From assembly GCA_017645785.1 (NCBI GenBank), contig JAGCNW010000010.1, positions 148,102 through 212,101 of the forward strand: 64,000 nucleotides of DNA. Reading direction: 5' to 3'. Made by a program: the position numbers and the translations under genes. Each line of letters begins with the position of its first letter. Position 1 is the stretch's first letter. The DNA comes from Treponema sp. (GTDB lineage: Bacteria > Spirochaetota > Spirochaetia > Treponematales > Treponemataceae). This document shows, piece by piece, positions 25,871 through 36,045 of the stretch. Below the pieces are notes generated by a model that saw only the letters and a list, made by a program, of their open reading frames with translations, did not search any database and was not told where the DNA came from.

Positions 25871-26770
25871 ATGTCTGAAACTCAAACAAACACAATCGAA
25901 GGCAAGCCGCAGCCAAAATATCGCGACAGGCTCTTCATCGCAATCTTTGGCAAGGACACGGAACGCAGCAAGCGCTGGCGGTTGGACTTGTACAACGTCT
26001 TGAACGGAACGAGCTACACCGACCCAAACGCATTGGAGCTGAACACAATCGAAAATGTCATTTATATCAAGATGTACAACGACGTGTCGTTTTTGGTCGA
26101 TTCGCAAATGACGCTCTACGAACAGCAAAGCGAAACAAACGCCAACATGCCCTTAAGAGGCTTCTTCTACTTCGCGCAGCTTTACCAAAAGCATATCGCT
26201 AAGAAAGACTTTAACTTGCACCAATCGTCGCTCATAAAAATTCCCAATCCCCGATTCATCGTCTTTTATAACGGCGACACAAAAAGGGAAGAACGATACA
26301 AGCTTCGCCTGTCGAACGCATTCGAGATTAAAGACAAAAGCGGCGACTTTGAATGGACGGCAGACGTAATAAACATCAACCAAGGCGCCAACGAAACGCT
26401 TGTCAAAAAGTGCAAGTCATTGTATGATTATGTAAGGCTTGTAGGGCGGATTTCCGACCACAAAAAGAGCGGCATGAAAATCGATCAAGCCGTGCGGGAA
26501 GCCGTTGACTGGGCAATCAAAGAAAATTTTTTGGAAGGCTTTGTCCGCGAGCAAAAAGAGGAGATAATCGCGATGTGTCTGACAGAATACGACGAAGAAA
26601 GCGCAATTCGTGGCTGGCGCGAAGACGGTCGCATAGAAAAAGCCATTGAAGACGCGGTCATCGCCGTAACAAAATTCCACATTCCGATTGACGATGTTGC
26701 CCGAGAATATGGGGTTGACAAAAGCGAAATAGAAAGCCGTTTGCAGCCTGCCCCTGCCCCCGCAAACTAA
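25871..26770 (+). CDS. Rpn-family PD-(D/E)XK nuclease / putative transposase, copy 3
   Basis: 299 residues from ATG at 25871, GGAGG six bases upstream, in the same context as copy 2. Core YNDVSFLVDSQMTLYEQQS with the Asp and Glu-x-Gln residues is conserved, as are NMPLRGFFYFAQLYQKHI and the FLEGFVREQKEEII segment. The C-terminal domain differs from copy 2: it lacks the EGLA repeats and has a helix-turn-helix-like end (FHIPIDDVAREYGVDKSEIESRL) and the tail QPAPAPAN. Met at 26573, with GAGGAG nine bases before, may start an internal 65-residue product. Convergent with the giant gene beyond terminator D. Confidence 0.83.
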   Translation: MSETQTNTIEGKPQPKYRDRLFIAIFGKDTERSKRWRLDLYNVLNGTSYTDPNALELNTIENVIYIKMYNDVSFLVDSQMTLYEQQSETNANMPLRGFFYFAQLYQKHIAKKDFNLHQSSLIKIPNPRFIVFYNGDTKREERYKLRLSNAFEIKDKSGDFEWTADVININQGANETLVKKCKSLYDYVRLVGRISDHKKSGMKIDQAVREAVDWAIKENFLEGFVREQKEEIIAMCLTEYDEESAIRGWREDGRIEKAIEDAVIAVTKFHIPIDDVAREYGVDKSEIESRLQPAPAPAN

Positions 26771-26778
26771 TCCCGCGC

Positions 26779-26810
26779 AAAAAAATCGGGGCGGCCTGTT
26801 GGTCGCCCCG
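26779..26810 (-). terminator. Terminator D of the first giant beta-helix gene
   Basis: Minus strand: CGGGGCGACC, loop, GGCCGCCCCG and seven T, about 60 bases beyond the stop. It also separates the convergent Rpn copy 3. Confidence 0.8.
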
Positions 26811-26868
26811 AATCTTTGTCTTGCAAAGCCTACATCGTTCTCAAGCCCACAATTTGTTGGCCAACCAA

Positions 26869-29800
26869 CTAATTCTGCTGCGCCTTGCCGGTGCTGTCTA
26901 TCCTCCAATTGACAGGGTAAATAATCTTAAATCTTGCGTAGTGCGAGCCGGCATAAGAGCCAGTAAGAATGGCGTCGCCCGCAGTCGGGTCCCAGCCAAG
27001 ATAAATTGCGACAGGCGTGGTCGACCCGTTGCCGTTAAAGGTCTGACCGGGCTGGAGATTGCATGATTTGCTATACAAATACACATCGTTTTCTTTTGCC
27101 GTCGAGCTCGTAGTTATTTTAGCGCCGCCGCTTATATTTAATTTGCCTGCTCTAAAATAAATCGCGCCGCCTTTAGCGGATCCAGAAACAGAGTTTGATG
27201 AAAAGGTTCCGCCGCTAATGTTAAGCGTGGTATTAGCATCGTTTGCCATATAAACGGCTCCGCCGCCGTTACTTGCAGATGCGCCGACATCTCTTCCGGC
27301 AGTATTGTTTCTGATTGTGCCGCCTGTTATATTAAAATAGCAGCCAGCATCCAAATAAACTGCGCCGCCATTTTTACCGGCCAAATTGCTGTAAATCGTT
27401 GCATCGCTTATTTCGCCATTTCCACTAGCCGTCTTTGCATATATGCCGCCGGCGTTCTTATACGCAAAATTGTAGCTTAAGCCTCCGCTTGCAACCTTAA
27501 CCTTTCCGCCGTTAGCATAAACTCCGCCGCCCTCCCCGCTAGTGCCAGTCGTAGAATTATGATGCACGCCATAGCTATCGCTTGTCATTGCTTCTGTATT
27601 GCTTGCGTCTTTGTAGCCTATGTAAACTCCGCCGCCGTTAGAGTAAATGCCGCCGCCTTGTTCAGCCTTATTGGAATATCCTTCTCCGGTAGTATTGAAA
27701 GCCATCGACGTGCCTGTATCGCCAATCAAAGCATTTTTGCTCATAAACAGATTTGCGGTACTATCCTCGATGTAAACGCCGCCCCCTCTTCCGCCAGAAG
27801 CTGTAGCGGTATTTCCGCTGATAGTTCCACCGGACATTTTAAGGCTGTTTCTTGCGCCAATATAAATTCCGCCGCCAGCACCATTTTCCCCTACAGCATT
27901 GTTTGATATAGTTCCGCCAGAAAGGGTTGGATAGAGTTCACCGCTAGTAGTAGCTCCTACAAAATAAATTCCACCGCCGCTCCTTGCGTAATTGCCGTCT
28001 ATTGTTCCTCCAGACATTACAAAAACCTGCAAGTTGGAACAAATTCCTCCGCCATTAGTTGCCGATGCATTTTTATTTATATTTCCAGTATAAATATAAC
28101 TTCCGTCAACGCCTTCATTATAAATTCCGCCGCCATCGCTGCCGGCATAGTTGTAATAGATGCCGCCAGAAAGAGTTTCCTGATTTGAACTTGTAGTCCA
28201 AGGATATGCTTTTGCGCCCAATATAACGGCTCCATCTGCGGTTGCATAAACGCCGCCGCCCTTTCCTGCCGCGTAGTTGCTGCAAGCCGTACTGCCGGTG
28301 GCATACCCTGCCGCCCCACTGTTTCCTATAACAGCGGTTTTAGACATATATAAAGCGCCGTCAATCCAAACGCCGCCGCCATCTTTTGCAGCAGTGTTTC
28401 CGTAGATGGAACCTCCGCTCATTACAATGGCATCTCCACTGTAAACGCCACCGCCATTATTAGCCTCGTTGCCGCTAATATCGCCTCCACTCATTGTCAT
28501 TTCATTGCTAGTATAAATGCCGCCGCCGTCTCCGCCGTAATCGTCGGCTCTGATTGCCTTGTTATAACTTAACGATCCCCCGGACAGAGTAACCTCTCCT
28601 GCTGAACTATTAAGGACACGATTATATATTCCTCCGCCAAAATGAGCTTCGTTATAACTTATTGTTCCGCCGGACATAGTAAATGTACCGTAATTTAATA
28701 TTGCGCCACCATTATGAACCGCTGTATTTTTATTTGCGGCGGAACCGCCGATAGTACCGGACGTCATTGTGACAGTTCCGCCCACGGCGTTATAGATGGC
28801 TCCACCGCCAGTGCCTGCATCTTCCGCCTTTGCCGCATTCTTAGTAATGGAACCCGAAAGTGTGGCGCTTGCATTAGACGCGCTTCGTCCAAGATATAAA
28901 GTTCCTGAGTTATAGATGCCGCCAGCTTCGTTTGAGGTATTGCTGTAAATGCTTGCGCTGCCAGACATATAGAAGGTTCCGGCATTATCAACGCCTCCGC
29001 CATAGCCAATAATATCTTCTTCACTGCCAGATCTATTTGAATAAATGCTTCCACTAGTCATATCCACTGTACCGACATTATAAAGTCCGCCGCCGTCTAT
29101 GCCATCAGAGCCATTGCTGTAAATTGCCGCGCTTGAAGAAGAGATGTTAAGCCTTGCTCCGCTTGCAACATAAAGGCCCGCGCCCTTCGCGCGCCCTGAA
29201 GTAGAAGTCGAAGCTACATAGTTCTCATATATTTTTGCATTATCACTCAGGGTAACTGTTCCGGCGGTGATTTTGATTCCGCCGCCGCTTCTATCGGCGT
29301 CAGCAGAGCCGCTTGCGTAGCCGCCGGTAATTTTAAGCGACTGAATCGTTACAGGCACTGCGGTAGAAAGCGTAAGCGTTGATTTTTTTGTTGCAGACGT
29401 TCTGCTCATGCCGCCATTAAGCGTTGCGTCTGTGTTCACCCCCTTCAAAGTAATTCCGCTTGCCTTGCTTGTCGTTACAGTACTTGCAATTTCCTGGGCG
29501 CCACTTATAGTTCCAACAATATTGATTACGCGGCTTACGTTAGTACCCTTATCTTTTGGGCCGCCCCAGCATTGAGCCACAGCATCTGCTATTGTAGAAT
29601 ACGGTTTTGCCTTTGTGCCGCGGCCGCCAGCTGTCGCCGCAGCTCCCTTGCCATAAGTTATACCGTCCACAGTTGTTGTCGAACTTGTTGGAGCTACATA
29701 AATATCCGCGTCAAGCACTCCAACAGTGCTGGACTGTACCACGCTCCAGTCGCTGTCGCTGCACTTGAATTTAGTATAATTGCCGGCGACGTTAGTTCCT

Positions 29801-32800
29801 CCCAAGAAAGTCGTTCCGCGCTTCCAGACAGCAGGTGTTATGGTCAACTTGTCCGTGCCCGTATAAGCCGAAAGCGATGTCGCGCCAAGCATTACATACT
29901 GATTTTCTGGAAGATAGACATCGTTTGTCTTTTCGCTTCCAGGGTAGATATAGGCCGAAGCGCTTATGTTGAAGGTACCGCCTTGGTAAATCGCGCCGCC
30001 GGAGTAATTTGTAACTATGTTTGGAAGGTCATTATTTGAGGCGTCTTTTCCGCCCATCGTTCCGCCCGACATATTAAAGGTCGCGCCGGACGAAATGTAG
30101 ACGGCGCCGCCATAGTTGTAGGCAGTATTCTTAAAAATCGTCCCGCCGGACATCGTTACGGAAGAAGTGTTTTCGGCGATGAAAATCGCGCCGCCGCTTC
30201 CCAGCGAATAATTGAATTTTATGTTGCCATCGTAAAGATTAGTCGTTCCGCTTGTCCAAATCGCGCCGCCGTCGCTGGTAAAAGCTGTATTGCCCAATAA
30301 GCCGCCAGACCAGCTTGCCGTTCCAGATTCCGTTCCGCTTTTGTTGATGGACTTGCCAAAGCAAAGGGTTCCCTGGCTATAAATTCCGGCGCCGTATTTA
30401 GCTTGGTTCGCATCAGCACCGGGATAAAATTGAGCCGCGGTCGCGCTACTGTCTCCGATTACAGACGTTCCATAGGCGGCAAAATAAGCGCCGCTTTCTA
30501 CATACACGCCGCCACCTTCGTTGTCGGCATGGTTGCCCTTGACCACAGCGCCGTCGGCAAGGTTAACCGCCGCCCCGCTTGCCACGAATATTCCGCCTCC
30601 CATCTTTGACGCGCTGGTGGAACCGCTTGCGTAGCCGCCAGTAATCGCCAAGTTTTGGATAGTGACCGTTGCTGCGGAACTTACGGTAAGAGGTCTTCCT
30701 TTTGTTGAAGAAGTAGAGCTAAAGCCGCCGTTAAGGGATGACGTCACGCCGCCCTCCGTGTAGCCTTCAATTGTAAGCGTGTCAGTACTAAGAGTTCCGC
30801 TGATTGTCTGCGCGCCTTTGACCGTTCCAGCGACGACGATTTTTTTGACAGAAGCGAGGTCCGTATCTTTAAGCGCCTCGGCTATAGAGTCGTACGGGCT
30901 GGACTTTGTGCCGTTGGCGCCATTGGCCTTGGTCTTGCCCGCTCCAAAACCAGACAAAGGATAAGTCGCGTCAGCGACGTAAATCGGAGAAGTGATACAA
31001 ACGTAGTTTTTGCCGCCGGATGCTTTTTCTTCGCGCTCCCAGCCGCCGTCGTCCTTGCTAAGCTTTATTTGTCCCTTTATCGTTGTTTTTTGCTCGGTTG
31101 AAGGCGACACGCCCCATTCAATAATGTTGGTTCCGCGATTCCAGTTTGCAGGTGTTACTGTGGCAACTGAACTTGTTGAGCCGCTAAGAGTGGTACTGGC
31201 CACGGTGACTGTCTTAGCGTACGGAAGGTAAACGTCGTTTATCTTTTCACTGCCCTCATAGACGCGCGCCGAGCCGCTTATTTCAAACGTTCCGCCCTGG
31301 TAAATCGCGCCGCCATTTGTGGTAAGCGTATCGCTGATAGTCACTTTATTCTGGTCGTCCGAAGAGCTTCCGCCGATTGTTCCTGCGCTCATGGCCAATT
31401 CGCCTTCATTACGAACAGCTCCGCCGCTAGTATGCGCGCCATTTTTTGTAAAGACCGCGGCTCCGTCAATTGTGACTTTCTTGCCGGCGGCAATATAAAG
31501 CGCGCCTCCGAGGTTTGCGTAATTATTTGTGAAAGTGCCTCCGCTAATGGTTACGTCGGCTGCGCAATAAATGCCGCCGCCCGAATAAGAAGCAGTTTGA
31601 GCGTTACCAGCATTATTATGAGAAATATCTCCACTGGCAATAAGCAAGGTGCCGCCTGCATGGTATATTCCGGCTCCTTTGCCGCCGCCGGTACAATAAT
31701 TTCTGCGAACTCCGTAGTGGCCGTCGGTGTCATTATTGACAAGCATGTATCCTGTCGCCGCAGTTCCGCTTGCATTGCTGCCGATATAGACTTTGCCGCC
31801 GTTATTGTAGATTCCGGCGCCGTTGAGCGCTTGGTTGGCGCGATTGCTTGCGCCGCTTTCGGCGCGAGTTGTGGAAGTCGAATTGTCTCCGATCAAGGCC
31901 CTTCCTGACATGTACAGCTCGCAGCCGGGCGCGTTAAGGTAAACGCCGCCGCCATTGCCAGTGACTGTGTTTCCTGTTATCACGGCGCCGTCAGCAAGCT
32001 TTACAGTTCCGGCGTCCAGGTAAATTCCTCCGCCGTCTTTGGATGTTCCTCCAGAAGGGTTTTTTCCAGTTCCGCCAGAAATCGTAAGGTCGGTGATTGT
32101 GACTGTCTTTTCGCTTGCGTTTACTGTAAGAGAGCTGCCCATGCCTGATCCGCCACCCGCGTAAATCATTGCGCTGGAAGATGTCGCGCCCGCCGCCTTG
32201 TAGCCTTTAAGCGCAATGTTCGCGCTAGGAGAAGATATTTCCTGAGCGCCCGTCAAGGTTCCCGCGATGGTGATTGTGTTGTCGGCCAAAGAAAGGTCGC
32301 TGCAGCCCAGCGCGGCGGCGACGCTGGCGTAGGGACTTGTCTTTGTTCCTGTGGCGCCGCTTGCCTTTCCTTTTTCAAAGCCGTCTGGTCTTGTATTGCC
32401 TGAGTCTGTCGCGTCAACCACGTAAATCGGCGAGTTGATGTAGGCGCTTTTCATGACAGAGCTTTCGATTGTTCTTTCCCAGCCGTCGTTGTCTTGGGTA
32501 AAGTTGAATTTTGAAGTTTGCGTCGTTATGACGTTTGAGGACGTAAGGAAATTTGTCTTTCGCTTCCATTCAAAAAGCGTGATTGTGGCGACAGTGGCAG
32601 GCTCGGCGTCAAAATTTCCGACAGAGATTGTCGTTCCGCTGGCCAAGTAAACGTCGTTCTTTTTTTCAGAGTCCAAAGGAATGTTTGGAGCGCCGCTCAT
32701 GGCAAAGGTTCCATAAACGTAAACCGCTCCGCCATTGCCGCTAGCGCTGTTGCCTAAAACAGTTCCGCCGGTCATCTCCAAGCGGCCTGACGAGCCAATG

Positions 32801-35730
32801 TAAACGCCGCCGCCATTAACCGACCTGCCCGGCAGATTGGCCTCATTTCTGTCAGCAGAGTCAGAGCCGCCTATCGTTCCGCCTGACATTTGGGCGCTTC
32901 CAGAACTTATATTAACGCCGCCGCCGGTGACAGCCTTGTTGCCCCGTATTTTTCCGCCGCAAATAAAAAGCTCCGCGGATCCGGAGGATGGATTCTTTTG
33001 ATAAATGCCGCCTCCCGAGCCGGTGCTGCTCGAGGAGCCTATGCCAACGCCAACCGTTTGATTGTCGGCCATATTGAAAGAAACTTCGCCGCTTCCAATC
33101 TTAAGGATTCCTTTGTTGCCTATTCCGCCGCCATATTGCAGGGCCCAGTTTCCCATTACGCCATAGCCTTCGGCCAGCTTGAAGGCGTCGCCGGCGTTTC
33201 CGTCTTCGTCGCATCCTATGAATGTCGAGCCCATGTTTAAAATGCCGCCGCCCTCCGAGCTTGACTCACACGTGTTTCCGCCAGCGTTCAAGCAATCGTC
33301 TTTGCTTGTCGGAGCGCTTGCAATATCTTTGCTTCCTATCAAGGCCGTTCCGCGCATAAAGAGCTTGGCGCCGGGAGCGACGCCCACGCCGCCCGCGCAC
33401 CCCACAGTGCCTGTGCCCTTGTTATTTGTTATCCACGCTCTGTCAGAAAGGGTGACGCTTCCCGCGCTTACGGTAATGCCGCCGCCGTATGCGGTAGCAG
33501 CGCTCTGCTGCGTGTTTTTTCCGCCCGTTATCTTTAGGTTTTCTATCGTAACAGGAACGCTCGTGGCCACAGTAAGAGCGGTTCCTTTGGAGTTTGCGTC
33601 TATGACGCCATTGTATGTTGTCGCAGAATCGTAGCCCTTTATCGTAAGCGCGGAGCACCTGTTAGTGTCAAAGGCTGTGGTTCCGTCCTTTAATGTTGCG
33701 GGGATTTTTTGCAGCTCACTAGCGTCGTTGGCTGTCAAAGTTCCGTTTACCCAAATCGTTTCAGGCTCGCCGCCCGAAAGCTCCTCTATCGCGCGGGCCA
33801 AAGTCTTAAAGGGATGCTGCTTTGTTCCTTCCACGCCGTCGCCGTCGTCTCCGTCCGGCGCGACAAAAATGTCCGCGGCCAAAACGCCCATGTTTTGCAA
33901 GGCGGGAATCTTTGACTTTTTAATGCTAAAGCCTTCCGAATTGATTGCAAAGCGGCCGCAAATCTCGGACGTCATCGTCGCGCCGGCAGAAGACCCTGCC
34001 TCCAAGACCGGGGAGTTTCGGTTCCAGTTGTGGGGAGTTATAGTCGCCACGGTTCCGCTTCCGTCTAGCGAGCCGACCTTCACGGTTTTGCTTTCGGCAA
34101 GGTAAACGTCGTTCTTTTTGTCCGAGCCCAAAGGAATCGAAGCGGAGCCGCTCATTTCAAACGTTCCGGTTCCAGTAACCCAAACGGCGCCGCCGTGGCT
34201 TGCAACGTTGTCTTTTATCACGCCGCCTTTCATGCAAAGCGTTCCGCGCGTAAGGACTCCGGCTCCGTCAAGGTCGACGTTATGTCCCGAGATTTCCGCG
34301 CCTTCAAGCAAGGTGACTTTGGAGGTTGCGGTGTCCAAAAGAATTCCGCGGGACTCTTTGTCAGCGGCAAGGTTGCCTGCCTTTGTGATTTTTACGCCCT
34401 TGATATTGATTGGAACGCTTGTCGCGACAGACAAAACGGCCGGCGAGCCGTCTTCTGTAAGCTTTCCTCCGGCCAGCGCGTCCGAGGGGCTTTGGCCCGC
34501 GGTGTAGTTCAAGCCTTCTATCGTCAAGGAGCGGGCCTTTCCGTCAAAGAGGGACGAAAGCGCCGCGTTCCCCCTGACCGTATTGCTGACATAAATCTTG
34601 TAGTCGGTCGAGCCGTCTCCGAGAACCGAGATTGTGTCTACGGCTTTTTGCAAGCTGGCAAAGGGAGCCAAGAAAGTTCCTTCGTTGGAATCGCCTGGGC
34701 CTCTGTAGCCTGGCATCGTGGCGCCGGTGTCGCCGACATAAAAGACGGAGCTTTTAAAAACCGCCACGGCGGCCGGGCTGATTGTAAAGCCGTCGCCGGT
34801 TATAAGGTTGTTGTCGTCGCCGTTGCCCGGGGCGGCATACCAAGAGTTGGTCTTCATTCCGCTAAAGACGCCTACAGTCTGAACGGTTTGGTAAAGCATG
34901 ACGTGGTCCGAGTTGTAAAAGCTTATCGTCATGTCGTAGGCGCCGGGCGCGATGCTGGGCAAGTTCAGCGCAAGGACGTCGTCTCCGTAGCCGGAGTCGA
35001 TCGTAGAAGCGGGGACTAGCGCCACGACCACATTCTCTCCGGCCGCGTTTTTCCAACTGGCTGTCGCGGTGGTTATTGCGTTTGCGCTTCCCTTGTTTAT
35101 GACAAGGAGGACGCTTCCGTTCCCCGCGTCGGAGACAGGAACGGCTGTAAAGCTTTTGCTTACGACGCTGTCGTTTTCGGTCAAGGTTATGAGGCCGCTT
35201 GACCCCCTAAGAACCGGCTTGTCGGTCGCCGCGCTCTTTACGCCGCATTCAATCGTCCACTGTCCAACAGGAAGGCCGATCTCGTAGCATATTCCGTTTG
35301 AGCCTCCGACAAATTTGCCTTGGTCGTCCTTTCCGTAGTAGACCGGAGCGTTGCCAGAGCTGTCTTGGGGAACGGCCGAAACGTAATAATAATCGTCGGT
35401 GGTGTTCAATTCGGGCCTTGCCGAGCGGGAGACTTCGGGCGAATTTTCAGAAGCTGAGGCAGGGGCGGCGACCGACTGGGCAAGCGCGCTGACTTTTGCG
35501 GACACTTCCGCCGGGTAGGCTGTGGGCATTCCCACCGCTCCTTTTATTGTGACTATGACTTTTTGCTGCGCGGCGGCGGGGGCCGCTGGCTGCACTTGGA
35601 TTACGGGAGGAATGAAGGCCTGGGGGCTTCCGCCAGAGACGTTGTCGCAGGAAGAAAAGTTCAGCGCGAAAACAAGAGCGCAAAGGGAGAGAATCGTTCC
35701 TGCGTTTTTAAAATCTTTAAAATTTTTCAT
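26869..35730 (-). CDS. Giant modular right-handed beta-helix lipoprotein, 2953 residues
   Basis: Start at ATG 35730 (GGAGG five bases upstream). Lipoprotein signal peptide ending FSSC, Cys28, then DNVSGGSP. Residues 30-320 form an N-terminal domain shared with the second giant protein. Five modules follow, starting near residues 328, 618, 1098, 1578 and 2006; each opens with (F/I)YV plus a GTK..PF/Y...A line and a GTL/V..A..I strand, then turns into beta-helix coils with repeated GGGIY, GGAVY and MSGGTI motifs. The last module is longest and runs to the end, WRIDSTGKAQQN. There is no C-terminal autotransporter barrel. Probably a surface or periplasmic adhesin or carbohydrate-binding shell; no catalytic residues recognised. 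Confidence 0.8.
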   Translation of the reverse strand: MKNFKDFKNAGTILSLCALVFALNFSSCDNVSGGSPQAFIPPVIQVQPAAPAAAQQKVIVTIKGAVGMPTAYPAEVSAKVSALAQSVAAPASASENSPEVSRSARPELNTTDDYYYVSAVPQDSSGNAPVYYGKDDQGKFVGGSNGICYEIGLPVGQWTIECGVKSAATDKPVLRGSSGLITLTENDSVVSKSFTAVPVSDAGNGSVLLVINKGSANAITTATASWKNAAGENVVVALVPASTIDSGYGDDVLALNLPSIAPGAYDMTISFYNSDHVMLYQTVQTVGVFSGMKTNSWYAAPGNGDDNNLITGDGFTISPAAVAVFKSSVFYVGDTGATMPGYRGPGDSNEGTFLAPFASLQKAVDTISVLGDGSTDYKIYVSNTVRGNAALSSLFDGKARSLTIEGLNYTAGQSPSDALAGGKLTEDGSPAVLSVATSVPINIKGVKITKAGNLAADKESRGILLDTATSKVTLLEGAEISGHNVDLDGAGVLTRGTLCMKGGVIKDNVASHGGAVWVTGTGTFEMSGSASIPLGSDKKNDVYLAESKTVKVGSLDGSGTVATITPHNWNRNSPVLEAGSSAGATMTSEICGRFAINSEGFSIKKSKIPALQNMGVLAADIFVAPDGDDGDGVEGTKQHPFKTLARAIEELSGGEPETIWVNGTLTANDASELQKIPATLKDGTTAFDTNRCSALTIKGYDSATTYNGVIDANSKGTALTVATSVPVTIENLKITGGKNTQQSAATAYGGGITVSAGSVTLSDRAWITNNKGTGTVGCAGGVGVAPGAKLFMRGTALIGSKDIASAPTSKDDCLNAGGNTCESSSEGGGILNMGSTFIGCDEDGNAGDAFKLAEGYGVMGNWALQYGGGIGNKGILKIGSGEVSFNMADNQTVGVGIGSSSSTGSGGGIYQKNPSSGSAELFICGGKIRGNKAVTGGGVNISSGSAQMSGGTIGGSDSADRNEANLPGRSVNGGGVYIGSSGRLEMTGGTVLGNSASGNGGAVYVYGTFAMSGAPNIPLDSEKKNDVYLASGTTISVGNFDAEPATVATITLFEWKRKTNFLTSSNVITTQTSKFNFTQDNDGWERTIESSVMKSAYINSPIYVVDATDSGNTRPDGFEKGKASGATGTKTSPYASVAAALGCSDLSLADNTITIAGTLTGAQEISSPSANIALKGYKAAGATSSSAMIYAGGGSGMGSSLTVNASEKTVTITDLTISGGTGKNPSGGTSKDGGGIYLDAGTVKLADGAVITGNTVTGNGGGVYLNAPGCELYMSGRALIGDNSTSTTRAESGASNRANQALNGAGIYNNGGKVYIGSNASGTAATGYMLVNNDTDGHYGVRRNYCTGGGKGAGIYHAGGTLLIASGDISHNNAGNAQTASYSGGGIYCAADVTISGGTFTNNYANLGGALYIAAGKKVTIDGAAVFTKNGAHTSGGAVRNEGELAMSAGTIGGSSSDDQNKVTISDTLTTNGGAIYQGGTFEISGSARVYEGSEKINDVYLPYAKTVTVASTTLSGSTSSVATVTPANWNRGTNIIEWGVSPSTEQKTTIKGQIKLSKDDGGWEREEKASGGKNYVCITSPIYVADATYPLSGFGAGKTKANGANGTKSSPYDSIAEALKDTDLASVKKIVVAGTVKGAQTISGTLSTDTLTIEGYTEGGVTSSLNGGFSSTSSTKGRPLTVSSAATVTIQNLAITGGYASGSTSASKMGGGIFVASGAAVNLADGAVVKGNHADNEGGGVYVESGAYFAAYGTSVIGDSSATAAQFYPGADANQAKYGAGIYSQGTLCFGKSINKSGTESGTASWSGGLLGNTAFTSDGGAIWTSGTTNLYDGNIKFNYSLGSGGAIFIAENTSSVTMSGGTIFKNTAYNYGGAVYISSGATFNMSGGTMGGKDASNNDLPNIVTNYSGGAIYQGGTFNISASAYIYPGSEKTNDVYLPENQYVMLGATSLSAYTGTDKLTITPAVWKRGTTFLGGTNVAGNYTKFKCSDSDWSVVQSSTVGVLDADIYVAPTSSTTTVDGITYGKGAAATAGGRGTKAKPYSTIADAVAQCWGGPKDKGTNVSRVINIVGTISGAQEIASTVTTSKASGITLKGVNTDATLNGGMSRTSATKKSTLTLSTAVPVTIQSLKITGGYASGSADADRSGGGIKITAGTVTLSDNAKIYENYVASTSTSGRAKGAGLYVASGARLNISSSSAAIYSNGSDGIDGGGLYNVGTVDMTSGSIYSNRSGSEEDIIGYGGGVDNAGTFYMSGSASIYSNTSNEAGGIYNSGTLYLGRSASNASATLSGSITKNAAKAEDAGTGGGAIYNAVGGTVTMTSGTIGGSAANKNTAVHNGGAILNYGTFTMSGGTISYNEAHFGGGIYNRVLNSSAGEVTLSGGSLSYNKAIRADDYGGDGGGIYTSNEMTMSGGDISGNEANNGGGVYSGDAIVMSGGSIYGNTAAKDGGGVWIDGALYMSKTAVIGNSGAAGYATGSTACSNYAAGKGGGVYATADGAVILGAKAYPWTTSSNQETLSGGIYYNYAGSDGGGIYNEGVDGSYIYTGNINKNASATNGGGICSNLQVFVMSGGTIDGNYARSGGGIYFVGATTSGELYPTLSGGTISNNAVGENGAGGGIYIGARNSLKMSGGTISGNTATASGGRGGGVYIEDSTANLFMSKNALIGDTGTSMAFNTTGEGYSNKAEQGGGIYSNGGGVYIGYKDASNTEAMTSDSYGVHHNSTTGTSGEGGGVYANGGKVKVASGGLSYNFAYKNAGGIYAKTASGNGEISDATIYSNLAGKNGGAVYLDAGCYFNITGGTIRNNTAGRDVGASASNGGGAVYMANDANTTLNISGGTFSSNSVSGSAKGGAIYFRAGKLNISGGAKITTSSTAKENDVYLYSKSCNLQPGQTFNGNGSTTPVAIYLGWDPTAGDAILTGSYAGSHYARFKIIYPVNWRIDSTGKAQQN

Positions 35731-35760
35731 ACTCGCCTCCTTCCGTAAAAAAGACATAAT

Positions 35761-35789
35761 ATTTTAGCGCATATATCGTAAAAAAACAA
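35761..35789 (-). promoter_or_regulatory. Promoter of the first giant gene
   Basis: Minus strand: TTGTTT (35784-35789), 17-base spacer, TAAAAT (35761-35766). Back-to-back with the rightward promoter of the truncated helicase ORF. Confidence 0.5.
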
Positions 35790-35804
35790 GCAATTTGCTA
35801 GTAT
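35776..35804 (+). promoter_or_regulatory. Promoter copy before the truncated helicase ORF
   Basis: TCGTAA (35776-35781), 17-base spacer, TAGTAT (35799-35804). Same arrangement as the intact helicase promoter at 44258, with one -35 change (TTGTAA to TCGTAA). Confidence 0.45.
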
Positions 35805-35816
35805 AGCATTCACTCT

Positions 35817-35918
35817 ATGCTTGACCTTGAAGAGCTAAAAAAAGACCTTAATCATCAGCAATACGCGGCCGTAATCGCGGACAAACCCGCCGACCAGCCC
35901 GCCCCTGCGCAAGGCTAG
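35817..35918 (+). pseudogene. Helicase 5' end fused to an Rpn 3' tail (duplication junction)
   Basis: A 33-codon ORF. The first 20 codons, MLDLEELKKDLNHQQYAAVI, match the start of the helicase at 44299 (MLDLDALKKELNPQQYAAV). After ADKPAD the end is QPAPAQG and stop, resembling the QPAPAN/QPAPAPAN tails of the Rpn nucleases, followed by the same type of trailer and terminator. It cannot make a working helicase (the Walker A motif comes later). It is best read as the seam of a tandem duplication. Confidence 0.8.
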
Positions 35919-35942
35919 CCGCGCCACTCACCCACCCGCAAC

Positions 35943-35984
35943 AAAAAAAGAAGGAGCGGCGCTTCAAACAGGCCGCCCCTTCTT
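35943..35984 (-). terminator. Terminator E of the second giant gene
   Basis: Minus strand: AAGAAGGGGCGGC paired with GCCGCTCCTTCTT (one mismatch) around an 11-base loop, then a T run. About 60 bases past the gene stop. Confidence 0.8.
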
Positions 35985-36045
35985 GGTCTTACAAAAACTC
36001 ATCGTCGTTAGCCAAACCGTTATCGGCTGGCCAACACGCCTGCGG

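Noticed and set aside
22925..26810. CRISPR array suggested by repeated hairpins
   Set aside because: Copies are over 1 kb apart, differ in length and flank genes; no regular spacers.
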